Below are positions 34,990-46,401 of a DNA stretch of 64,000 nt, in pieces. How positions within the stretch are numbered: the first letter of the stretch is position 1; each line of letters opens with the position of its first letter. Origin of the DNA: Bolinopsis microptera (Eukaryota; Ctenophora; Tentaculata; Lobata; Bolinopsidae); the NCBI RefSeq assembly GCF_026151205.1, contig NC_087080.1:691812-755811 (forward strand), given 5' to 3'. The notes under the pieces are model-generated. The model saw nothing but the letters and a program-made list of their open reading frames with translations. It was not told where the DNA came from and made no database searches. A program made the translations under genes and the position numbers.

Positions 34990-37900
34990 CCGTGCTGCCC
35001 AACTGACAGGTGCTCCTTTACTGCCAGTGTGGTATTGTGGCCTTCCGTAACTCTAGTTTACTGGGGAGTGAGGGGTTTTATTGGGGGTTTGCCTTGCCAG
35101 ATGGGGTGCCCTCCTTTTTATGCAGTGTGGTATTGTTGCATTCCGTAATAACTCTAGTTTCCTGGGGAGTGAGGGGTTTTATTTGGGGTTGTGCCTGCAG
35201 ATCAGATGCTCCTTTACTCCAGTGTGGTATTGTTTTTTTTTTACTTCCGTTAACTCTAGTTTCCTGGGGGTGAGGGGTTTTATTTGGGGTTTGCTGCAGA
35301 CCAAATGCTCCTGTACTGCAGTGTGGTATTGTTGCTTCCGTACTCTAGTTTCACTCGGGGAGGTGAGGGGTTTTATTTGGGGTTTGCCCTGCAGATGAGG
35401 TGCTCTTTACTGCAGTGGGTATGTTGCTTCGTAACTCTAGTTTCTACCTGGGGCGTGAGGGGTTATATTTGGGGTTTGACCTGCAGATGAGGTGCCTAGT
35501 TGCTCCTTTACTGCAGTGTGGTATTGTTGACTTCCGTCACCTCTAGTTTCCTTGCGGAGTGAGGGTTTTATTTGGGGTTTTGCTGGCAGGTGCTCCTTTA
35601 CTGCAGTGTGGTTCTTATTGTTGCTTCCGTAACTTAGTTTCTGGGAGTGAGGTGTTGTATTTGGGGTTTGCTGCAGACAGATGCTCCTATACTGCAGGTG
35701 TGGTATTGTTGCCCCTTCGTAACTCTAGTTTCCCTGGGGAGTGAGGGTCGTTTTATTTGGGTTTTGCTGTTTCCCCCGGATGAGGTGCTCCATTACTGCC
35801 AGTGTGGTATTGTTGCTTCCGCTAACTACTAGTTTCCTGGGGTGTGAGGGGTTTATTTGGGGTCTGCTGCCAGATCAGATGCTCCTTTACTGCAGTGTGG
35901 TATTGTTGCATTCTGTAACTTAGTTTTCCTGGGGAGGTGGAGGGGTTTTCTTTGGGGCTTTTGCTGCAGAATCAGATGCTTTTTACTGCAGTGTGGTATT
36001 GTTGCTTCCGTAACTCTTGTTTCCTGGGGATAGGGGGGTTTTAATTGGGGGTTTGCTGCCAGATCAGATGCTTTTTACTGCATTTGTGGTATTGTTGCCC
36101 TTCCGCAAAACTCTAGTTTGCCTGGGGAGTGAGGGGTTTTATTTGGGCGTTTGCTTGCGATCAGATGCTCTTTTACTGCAGTGTGGTATTGTTGCTTCCG
36201 TAACTCTAGTTTCCTGGGGAGTGATGGGGTTTTATTTGGGGGTTTGCTGAGACCAGATGCTCCTTTACTGCCAGTGTGGTTATTGTTGCTTCCGCTACCT
36301 CTAGTTTCCTGGGGAGTGAGGGGTTTTCTATTTGGGGTTTGCTGCAGATCAGTGCTCTTTTACTGCCCAGTGTGCGTATTATTGCGTCCGTAACTCTAGT
36401 TTTTCCTGGGGCGTGAGGGGTTTTATTTGGGGTTTTTGCTGCAGATGAGATGCTCCGTTACTGCCGGTGGTATTGTTGCTTCTGTAACTCTAGTTTTCTC
36501 TGGGGAGTGAGGGGGTTTTATTTGGGGTTTGCTGCAGTGAGATGCCTCCTTTCTGCTGTGTGGGTTTTGTTGCTTCCGTAACTCGAGTTGCCTGGGGATG
36601 TGAGGGGTTGTTATTTGTGTTGCTGCAGATCAGATGCTCTTTACTGCAGTGTGTATTGTTGCTTCCGTAACTCTAGTTTCTGGGGAGTGAGGGGTTTTAT
36701 GTGGGGTTTGCTGCAGATGAGAAGCTCCTTTACTGCAGTGTGGTATTGTTTGCCTTCCGTATCTCTAGTTTCCTGGGGGAGTGAGGGGTTTTATTTGGGG
36801 TTATTTGCTGCAGATCAGATGCTCCTTTACTGCCAGTGTGGCTATTGTTGCTTCCGTAACTCTAGTTTCCTGCGGGAGTGAGGGGTCTTATTTGGGGTTT
36901 GCTGCCAGACAAGATGCTGATCCTTTACTGCAGTGTGGTATTGTCCCCCCCCCCCCCCCCCCCCCCCCCTGGTTGCTTCCGTAACTCTAGTTTTCCTGGG
37001 GAGTGAGGGGTTTTATTTGTGTTTGCTGCAGATGAGCATGTCCTTTACTGCCAGTGTGGTATTGTTGCCTTCCGTTAACTCTAGTTTCCTGGGAGTGAGG
37101 GGTTTTATTTGTGTTTGCTGCAGATGAGATGCTCCTTTCATGCAGTGTGGTCATTGTTGCTTCCGTCCCCCCCCCCCCCTAACTCTAGTTTCCTGGGGAG
37201 TGAGGGGTGTTATTTGGGGTTTGCTGCAGATCAAGATGCTCCTTTACTGCAGGTGGTATTGTTGCTTCCGTAAACTTTAGTTTCCTGGGGAGTGAGGGGT
37301 TTTTATTTGTGGTTTGCATGCAGTGAGATGCTCCTTTACTGCAGTGTGCGGTATTGTTGCTTCCGTAACTCTAGTTTCCTGGGGAGCAGTGAGGGGTGTT
37401 ATTTGGGGTTTGCCCCTGCCCCCAGATTGAGAGTGCTCCGTCACGGCAGTGTTCGATTGTGCTTCCGTACTTAGTTTCCTATCGGGGAGTGTGGGGTTTT
37501 ATTTGGGGTTTGCTGCAGAATCTGATGCTCCTTTACTGCAGTGTGGTATTGTTGCTTCCGTTAACTCTAGTTTGCTGGGAGTGAGGGCGTTTTCTTTGGG
37601 GTTTGCTGCCCAGATGAGATGCTCCTTTTTTACTGCAGTGTGGTATTGTTTGCTTCCGTAACTCTCGTTTCTGGGGGCAGTGTGGGGTTTTATTTGGGGT
37701 TTGCTTGCAGATCAGACGCTCCTTTACTGCAGTGTGGTATTGTTGCTTCCGTAACTCTAGTTTCCTGGGGAGTGAGGGTTTTAATTTGGGGTATGCTGCA
37801 GATCAGATGCTCCTTTACATGCATGTGGAGTATTGTTGCTTCCGAGATCTAGTTACTGGGGAGTGAGGGGTTTTCTTTGTGTTTGCCTGCAGAGAGATGC

Positions 37901-40350
37901 CTCCTTACTGCAGTGTGGTATTTGCTTCCGTCTACTCTGTTTCCTGGGGAGTGAGGGGTTTTATTTGGGAGTTTGCTGCAGACCAGGATGCTCTTTACTG
38001 CAGTGTGGTATTGGTTGCTTCCGTACTGTACTCTAGTTGCCTGGGGAGTGGGGGGTTTATTTGGGGTTTGCCTGTAGCATCAGATGCTCCTTTACTGCAG
38101 TGTGGTATTGTGCTTCCGTAATAACTCTGTTTCCTGGGGAGTGAGGGGCTTTTATTTGGGGTTTGCCTGCAGAGAGATGCTCCTTTTCTGCGTGTGGTAT
38201 TGTTGCTTCCGTAACTCTAGTTTCCATGGGGGAGTGAGGGTTTTATTTGGGGATTTGCTGCCAGACAGATGTCCTGTACTGCAGTGTGGTCTTGTTGCTG
38301 CCGTAACTCTCAGTTTCCTGGGGAGTGATGGGGTTTTATTTGGGTTTGCTGCAGACCAGATGCACTTCCTTTATGCCCAGTGTGGTATTGTTGCTTCCGT
38401 AACTCTAATTTCCTGGGGAGTGAGGGTTTTATTTGGGTTTTGCCTGCAGATGAGATGTCCTTTACTGCAGTGTGGTACTTGTTGCTACCGTAACTTAGTT
38501 TCCATGAGGGTGTGTGAGGGTTTTATTTGGGTTTTGCTGCAGCTCTCAGGACGCTGCCTTTACTGCAGTGTGGTATTGGCTGCTTCCGTAACTCTAGTTT
38601 CTGGGGGGGAGTGAGGGGGTTTTATTTTGGGGTTTACTGCCAGATCAGATGGCTCCTTTACTGCCAGTGAGGTAATTGTTGCTTCCGGAACTATAGTTTC
38701 CTGGGGAGTGAGGGGTTTTTATTTGGGGTTTGCCTGCAGACCAGATGCTCCTTTACTGCAGTGGTGGGTATTGTTGCCTTCCGTAACTCTAATTTCCTGG
38801 GGAGTGAGGGGTTTTATTTAGGGTTTGCTGCATGATGAGATGCTCCTTTACTGCAGTGTGGTATGTTGCTTCCGTAACTCTAGGATCCTGGGGTGTGTGA
38901 GGGGTTTCTTTGGGGGTTGGCTGCAGATTCAGACGCTCCTTTACTGCAGTTGGTATTGTTGCCCTTCCGTAACTCTAGTTTCCTGGGGAGTGAGGGGTTT
39001 TATTTGGGGTTTACTTCAGATCAGTTGACCTCCTTTTCTGAAGTGTGGTAATTGTTGCTTCCGCCTAAACTCTAGTTTCCTGGGGATGTGAGGGGTTTTA
39101 TTTGGGGTTTGCTGCAGATCAGATGGCCTCCTTTACTTGCAGTGTGGTATTGTTGCTTCCGTAATCTCTAGTTTCCTGGGGAGTGAGGGGTTTTATTTGG
39201 GGTTTGCTGCAGATCAGATTGCTCCTTACTGCAGTTTGGTATTGTTGCTTCCGTAACTTCGAGTTTCTGGGGAGTGAGGGGTTTATTTGGGGTTTGCTAC
39301 AGACCCAGATGTGCCTTTAATGCAGTGTGGTATTGTTGCTTCCGCATAAACTCTAGTTTCCTGCGGGACGTGAGGGGTTATTTGGTGGTTTGGTGCAGAT
39401 CAGATGCATGCTTTACAGCAGGTGTGGTATTGTTGCCTTCCGTAACTCTAGTTCCTGAGGAGTGAGGGGTTTTTTTTGGGGTTTGCTGCAGATGAGAGCC
39501 TCCTTTACTGCAGTGTGGTATTGTTGCTTCCGTAAACTCTGTTCCTGGGGAGTGAGGGGGTTTTACTTTGGGAGTTTGCTGCAGGCGAGATTCAGTATGC
39601 TCCTTTACTGGAGTGTGGTATTGTTGCCTTCCGTAACTTAGTTTCCTGGGGAGAGTGAGGCGGTTTTATTTCAGGGGTTTGCTGCAGACCAGATGACCCT
39701 CCTTTACTGCAGTGTGTATTGTTGCTCCGTAATTAACTTCTAGTTTCCTGGGGAGTGAGGGGTTTTATTTGGGGTTTGCTGCAGCTCAGCTGCTCTTTAC
39801 TGCCAGTGTGGTATTGTTGCTTCCGTAACTCTAGTTTTCTGGGGCGTGAGGGGTTTTATTTGGGGTTTGCTAAGCTCAGATGCTCCTATACTGCAGTGTG
39901 GTATTGTTGCTTCCGTAACTCTATAGTTTCCTTGGGGAGTGAGGGGTTTTATTTTGGGCGTGCTGCAGATCAGATGCCTCCTTTACTTGCAGTGTGGTTA
40001 TTGTTGCCCTTCCGTCACTAGCTCATAGTCTTCCTGGGGAGTGAGGGGTTTTATTTGGGGTTTGCTGCCGACCAGATGCTCCTTTACTGCAGTGTGGTAG
40101 TGTTGCTTCCGCTAACTCTAGTGGCCTGGGGAGTGAGGGGTTTTATTTTGAGTTTTGCTGCCAGATCAGATGCTCCTTTACTTGCAGTGTGGTGATTGTT
40201 GCTTCCGCGATAGAACTCTAGTTTCCTGGGAATGAGGGGTTTTATTTGGGGTTTGCTGCAGTGAGATGCTCCTTGTACTGCAGTGTGGTATTGTTGCTTC
40301 CCGTAACTCTAGTTTCCTTGGGGAGTGAGGGGTTTTATTTGGGGTTTCGC
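34990..40350. repeat. 91-bp satellite, about 58 copies (largest array)
   Basis: Unit contains ctcctttactgcagtgtggt, attgttgcttccgtaactct, agtttcctggggagtgaggg and gttttatttggggtttgctg, then cagatcagatg. Two ctgcag sites per unit. Poly-C runs of 25 (36945-36969) and 13 (37167-37179) interrupt single units. The many plus-strand frames rich in G, F, W, L and V are artefacts. Confidence 0.97.
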
Positions 40351-41655
40351 AATGGTATAGAATAGTATAGGTATTGGAATGTATTTGATGAATTATTATG
40401 TGTAATAATTTAATAATGTTTCTTGCTTGTTAATTTTTTAATGAAAATCTTCACATTTATAGATGCAAATAGCTCAATTAGCATTCTTCCCAGATTCTCG
40501 GTTAGAGGAACATTTTTTTATGATGACGCATTATTCGCGGACAACACATTATTAATGTTAATGTCACTCATCTAAAAATAATTGGTTAATATATTATGGG
40601 CGTAATTTGAGGTTTAGGAAACTTGTTGTGGGTTCTGAGTCCTGTACATTAGCCGCGGAAATTACAAGACCTTAGTATTTTCATGTTATTGTATGAAGTT
40701 TATACAGAAATAGATTGTTGCCTACATAATATCCTAGTGTCTTCACATTGGTGATTTACTAACATGAATAACCAATACGGGCACCCTGTTTATGCGGGTT
40801 AAACGTTGCAAATTGTAATATTTTTGTGAAATTTCTATTTCGTTTTGGTGATTTCTTATAATTCTTACCTCCCGACATGCGGGTAAATCATCATATCGAT
40901 AACAATGCCTAAATTATAACATTAATTCTCAGTGAATAAGAAATGAACATCTAGACGTGCGGGCAGAATTGTTGGTTGCGGTATTATTCAATTCTACTTG
41001 ACACAGCTAATCTTTCTTTACCGTTCACCCCTCGTCAGTTGGTAAGCAACTTGTTTCTCAGATAACTATATAACTATTAACTATAGGTCCACTGGGGCTC
41101 AATGCCATGGACCCGTTTGGGATTCCATTATTGGAATTGCATTGGGGCACAAGAGTTATGAACTCTTGATAACTATTAACTACGAGTTCTGGACATATTT
41201 AGTAATTTTCTCACAACGCGATGTTGAAAACATAATATGGCACCCCATTATTATATACATAAATTCCAGGTGGTTGCTCGATTCAAGATGTGGGACGGTT
41301 CCTGAAAGTAAAGTGCGACGAACCAAGACTTTAACCACAAAATACCGTTATCCCAGTTGTCCAACACTGACACACAGTATTATGAGGTAGGTACTTTTAC
41401 TTTTCCGCTCACTGTGACGGTAAAAAGATGCTTAGAGCTTAGCTATGTAGTTGAAAAAGATGGTATGTACTATATGTAATTGTTGAATGTTGATGTTACA
41501 GTACCACTTTTATTTGTACATTTTTTTTTATGAGGTAAGTACTGTTCCCTTTTTGCTCTATCGTTTACAACGATTTAAAGAGATCGGTATGTTACATTTG
41601 TACATTGTAATTTGTGTGTAGTAACTCTTTACAATTCTCATACTTTACCCCCCAG
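40351..41655. other. No gene seen; second copy of a dispersed repeat at 40603
   Basis: taatttgaggtttaggaaac occurs at 34523 and 40603, followed by similar sequence, so related copies bracket the 91-bp satellite. Confidence 0.55.
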
Positions 41656-44600
41656 GGTCTTGGATGCCCAGGAGGTTTTGCTACCGGACAAAGCCTACAT
41701 TGGAGCATGTACAGACGAACCCCGGGTTTTACCAAACTGTGGTCACGTGCCAGAAAGATGTGGCACCTTCCCCAAATTCAGTGGCCAGGACACCGTGTGT
41801 GGGCTACTATGTCTGTAAAACGGACCTTTTGATGTCAGTGGCGGGTACAGAACAAGCAGAGGTTCAACGTGACATGGTGTTCTGGAACTGCGAGAATACT
41901 GAGATAGATGAACAGGCTTGTGACGATGATATTACAAATGTTTACAGCAACAAAACTTCGATATCCCACGTGGCAAGCGTGTGTGATGGCGTGGTGTGTC
42001 TGCCTTGAAGTCGTGCCGATGAGGCGTGGTGTGATGGCTACGGTACGGCATGTTCCCATACATCATTCTATGGCCCAAAATTGGTACTGCCGCATAGAAT
42101 CTGTAATGGTTAAACGAACTGATGGACGGTTCAGATGAATGAACTGTACTGGTACTAGGACGGTATTGTAAGACAGATGGTAGACCACCAGGGTTTTAGT
42201 CTGGCCCTTCATGCCAGGTTGCAGTGGAAAGTAGTGTCAGGCTTCTGAGGAATGACTCCTGTGTGTAAGTGCCTCCAAAGGACGATGAAAGGCTGCCCAG
42301 TACTGGATGACTGTGTGCGACGGACTCGACCAGATCGACTGCAGTGACACACTACATTGCCCCACTGAAATGGTCAAGAATTAACCGGCACCTGAATCAA
42401 AGTGTCGAAGACTATGTAATTTGCAGGCGGCAAGGACCGGGATGTGTGACAACAGGCTGGATTCAACTTTGTTTGTACCTGTAAAGTGTGTGTAGAGTCC
42501 ACCAACGCCACAGTTCGCAGACACCACATCGCTAGAATAGACGATCCAGCCGCCCGCCCCGTTGGCTGTGATTCGTCCTACGGGCGGGGGCTGAGGACTA
42601 TAGGGTCTGCCAGGGGGCTCACTACGGACATTCGCCTCCCCGTGGCATCGCTACTGCGCGCACGGTATTCTATGGCACTACCTCACTGCCCCACTATTCT
42701 TCTTGAGTGGGTAGGAGATGGTTTGGACTCCCCCCCACCCCCCCCCCCACCCCCCCCCCCCCCCCCCCCCCCCCTCCTTTTCCCCCCCCCCCCCCCCACC
42801 CCCCCCCTGTTTGGAAGCCTGTGTTGATGGTAACGATGAAGATGACATACGGTGGACGAAATGTGGCAAAGAAATGACTCGAGATTTCTTCAAGAAGAGC
42901 GAATCGTACACATGCAATGAAGTCCTTTCTGTGCCGGATGAAAAGCGTTTTTTTATAACCCACAATACACTGTGTGAGCCAACAAGAAACGTGTTATAAT
43001 GGAAAACAAATTTGCAAAGCAGCTCGTTGGGTCGAAACCAGGTTTTAAAACACTATGCCATGGACACCCAACACCATCCATTTTGTGTAAAGGGAATGGC
43101 AATATCCTGAGACTCAGGGGACAAATTCTCGATACAAAAACCATCTGTGGGGAGGTACAGATAGAATAGCGGAAAAAGCGTTTGGTTGTTCAAGAGAAGG
43201 AGATTATGCTGCCTTACTTGAGCCAAAAACGGATTGCAGAACCAACCGTTTGGGAGTCTGTCTGTGTATACAGCTGCAGCGGACAATGCTCTGAAGACAC
43301 TGCCGTCTTGTGTTTTAAGAAGAAGTTTGAGGTTTAACTCATGCGCTAAACATGTGAAAATAGACTATTTACCTTGTCTGGTAAAGCGAATCTCACTATC
43401 GCGTTCAAGGGGCGAAAGACGGTGAATACGACAAGTCGGTGTTTCCTGTGCCAAAATGGCAAGTGCATATAGTTATGATAAAGTATGTAATTTACACAAT
43501 GATTGTGGAGATTACTCGGAACGAATCTGCCCTGCATCAACCATTTTGATGAAATGAACAGACGGAGTCTAGAGTACCAACCCACTCTGGAGGGTGTGTG
43601 ACGGAAACCTTGGACTGTGTAGATTTTACTTATGGTGCTAATGCCAATTGCCCAGAGGAAAGGAGATGATCATTGCTGGGCTGTTTCTTTCAATCTTCAC
43701 GTGGATCATCGGAATACTAAGCAAACATGTTGACTATTCGGAACTTTGGTTCAACTATTTTCATCAGTTCAAACAAGCAATGTCGAATTTAAGAATCGCT
43801 AAACCTGGTTTAGCTCAGGCTAATAGATAATCGGAGGACTTTCTCATTGGGTTTTATCTCATAGGAAATATCCATTGCCGAGTGGGTCTATAAAGTGACT
43901 TATTGCAAGAAGCGTTTTGGAATGGTTAGCGAGCTTCTACTGCCAGTTTATTTGGTGTCCTCAGTACGATTGGGGGACAGTTGGCCTGTTTGCGATGACC
44001 ATCCTGAGTAATTGTCAGAATGGTTTGTGTCAGCGCCTGCCAATGTTCCAAATTACACGTTCGCAGGAAAATGCTGGTTGTGGGAAACCGTCACTGTGAG
44101 CTGTATTCATATTGATAACAGCGGTTTATTGCCAGTAGTGCCCCGGGCTAGCAGCTTTGAGGACTTCTTTGTCAATGGATGGGTGTATCTTGATTGTATG
44201 CCTCTTTATTGGAGCTCCTGACAAGAGTAATACATCTCCATATTAGTGCATATCTATCCTGACAAGATTTAAAAAACCAGATAATGTCAATTTCCCATGG
44301 GGACAAAATTAGAAACCTTATTGCTGGGACGCGCTTTTCCACAACGACTACCCTGGACTGCGACATAACCTCTCAACTTTTATGGGAACACGGGACTTGT
44401 CTCTTAAATATTTCGTTATCAGATGGACCCCAAAACGTAGACACCTGGACTTTACTTGGTGTAAATCTATGCTGCTTCTTCATTATTTGCCTACTTGCTA
44501 CATTGGATTTACTGGAGGGTCAGTCTGCAGTTCAAGATGGCATACGAATAAAAACCAGACAACCAACAAGGATTGCTTCACAAAAAAGAAATCAGCCTTA

Positions 44601-44680
44601 TGATCCACAAGACTTTATGTGCTGGGCTATTCGTGGCACCAAATACCTTCCGATTACAATAGCTGAACCCATGGATCGAT
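41656..44680 (+). pseudogene. LDLa-repeat seven-transmembrane receptor, broken by many indels
   Basis: Receptor-like pieces occur in changing plus-strand frames. LDLa modules are visible near 41990-42150 (VCDG, then HRICNG-like and DGSDE-like reading across two indels), 42310-42350 (VCDGLDQIDCSDT), 42815-42880 (ACVDGNDEDDIRWTKC) and 43440-43540 (FLCQNGKCI, then DKVCNLHNDCGDYSE). Downstream are rhodopsin-type pieces: FTWIIGIL (TM1), DFLIGFYLIG (TM2, about 43835), WLASFYCQFI (start of TM3, about 43920) and LLGVNLCCFFIICLL (TM5, about 44455). The order LDLa then 7TM matches the LGR/GRL101-type receptors common in invertebrates. An acceptor (actttaccccccag) precedes 41656. A C-rich tract at 42730-42806 interrupts it. 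Either a decayed gene or uncorrected long-read sequence. Confidence 0.6.
42730..42807. repeat. C-rich homopolymer tract
   Basis: About 78 bases, nearly all C with a few A and T, between two receptor-like coding stretches. Produces proline-rich (plus) and glycine-rich (minus) artefact frames. Confidence 0.9.
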
Positions 44681-44689
44681 CAACCTCCT

Positions 44690-45115
44690 TATCATTTATC
44701 CCTATAAACCCTCTAAAAACATTTACCATATCTCCCCAACAATTTATACCAACTCCCTCCCCCCCTCATCTTTTCCCTATATCCCACCCTTCTCCCACAC
44801 TAAATACCATCTAAACCCCCAACTACTAAATCTTCCAAACATATCTATTTCTAATTTACCTACACCCCCAGAGTACATTCACAACACACATGCCCAGATA
44901 TAGATGATAAATATATATAATATCTACTCACATATCAACCCCACCCCCATCCATCCACACCCCCTCACCAACCCCCCACTCTCAACATCCACCCCCCTCC
45001 CCCCATCTCACCCCCCCCCCCCCCCACCCCACCCACCCACACCACCTCCCCCTCTACTCATATCTATACACTCCTCGACTCCAACAATTCCCACCATAAT
45101 AATAATCCACAATAA
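44690..45115. repeat. C/A-rich low-complexity region
   Basis: Long stretches of ccccacc, catcc and poly-C with interspersed AT, followed by atata runs to about 45230. The end of the receptor frame into this region (P/S/T-rich) is low complexity. Confidence 0.8.
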
Positions 45116-45331
45116 GTTTAGAGAGAGAAAATATAATAGAAGATATAAGAATGTATAGATATATATACATAGATAAATATACTTTTATTTATTATATATA
45201 TTATATTATTTATATAAAGAGTATGTAGATTACTATAGAGTAACCATTCTGTGTATCCCCCCCCCCCGACAGATGAACGTTGTTTTACCCGCCGCCCCCT
45301 GTATACAGCAATTTGAAGGAACCCAACTTAC

Positions 45332-45379
45332 TTGACGTCGTTGCATAAGAGTCCACTTAGCAGGGTCGATGAGGACCAT
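45332..45379 (-). CDS. Candidate short coding exon of an unidentified gene
   Basis: ATG frame reading MVLIDPAKWTLMQRRQ ends exactly at a perfect gtaagt donor; an upstream aatcag could also serve as an acceptor. Sixteen codons are too few to identify. It lies downstream of the ACAP-like exons on the same strand, but I could not match it to the BAR domain. Confidence 0.25.
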
Positions 45380-45882
45380 TCTGATTGCTATTGTGGCGCC
45401 TCCCCCCTCAACCATCACCAAGAATCCACTCCCCCTTCCCACCACAACCCCCAGAAATGCTACTACGAGACTGAGGAACCCACACGTGTGTTGCAGGCCA
45501 TTTGCCCCTCCCCCGCCCCGACCATTAGTCGGATGTGAAGCCCCCCATACCCCTATATCCACCCAGTCCCCCCCCCTGTACTCTCTCCCCTTAGTGTGTC
45601 TTTTAGAGGTGTAGTTGAGGTCACCATTAGTTGTTCAAACTGCAAATTGATCCAACCATTGTCATACGTAAAGGCTAAAGCTTCACATGAATTAAACTAA
45701 CTGTGAGACTCCAATTTGGAAAAGAAACTCGAGTGCGGCCGGACTATAGTTGGTCGGAAACTCCAGTTGGTCTGTCAGAACTTCCAGAAAGCCTGATCTG
45801 AATAGAGGGTATATAACAAACTTTTCTACTGCTAATAAATTTGCGCAATAGCTTAGTTACATTAGCCACAGATAAGTTATAC

Positions 45883-46401
45883 CTGAAGATTAGGAACCAC
45901 AAAATTAAATGAACAATAATAGGTTTGTACTCTAAAATTAACAAGCAGCTTGTTTCTAGAATATGTCTAGTCTGCTCCTCCCTCTTGACGAGTAATGACA
46001 ATAATCTGTTGAGACGGGTCTCCTGGCCGGTAATTTCATTCTGAAAAAAGAATCAATAAAGCAAACATTTTAATCAAACAAATGAACTCTAGAAACTTTA
46101 TCAATAAAATATTTTGATCATAATTGGTAAACGATCTTAAAGTTAAAATCATTTATTCATCATAGTCTTGCATTAGTGTTACCAATATCGTTCCAAGCAC
46201 AAGTTTACAGTCCTTTTAAACTAATATTCAAGTACATTTCTGGGATGTTCTGATTGAACACTGCTAAGAAATGAGTATAAGTTTTTACTATCATAAATTG
46301 AATGTAACAATTAAACTATAATGATATGTTACCTCTGCTCTCTGTACTGCAGTCTTGAAAATAGGAGAGTGTTGAACTGTCTCCTCGAAAGAGAGTCCCA
46401 T
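45883..46401 (-). CDS. ACAP-like BAR domain N-terminus (two exons)
   Basis: Exon 46401-46333 begins with ATG and reads MGLSFEETVQHSPIFKTAVQ then RAE, before a gtaaca donor. The next exon starts at 46040 after a strong acceptor (gattcttttttcag) with NEITGQETRLNRLLSLLVKR. Phase 0 matches. The pattern FEE-x4-SP-x-F...ETRL-x2-LL is the start of the BAR domain in ACAP-type ArfGAPs (FEEC-x3-SPRFR...ETRLEKLLKL). The exon containing the start has its own acceptor (tttctttcag), so a 5' UTR intron is likely. The 3' end of the second exon is uncertain; I used a caggtataa donor at 45883, but its last 15 codons are hydrophobic and may be intronic. BAR domains sense membrane curvature. It may be the first part of the gene whose ArfGAP exons lie at 26 kb. 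Confidence 0.6.

Noticed and set aside
34930..40021. Dozens of plus-strand ORFs with GFIWGL/LLPLTLVSWG-like sequence
   Set aside because: Translations of the 91-bp satellite; frames change with each indel and contain no independent signal.
42486..42999. Proline-rich and glycine-rich ORFs
   Set aside because: They read through the C-rich tract; the real coding signal is the LDLa pieces on either side.
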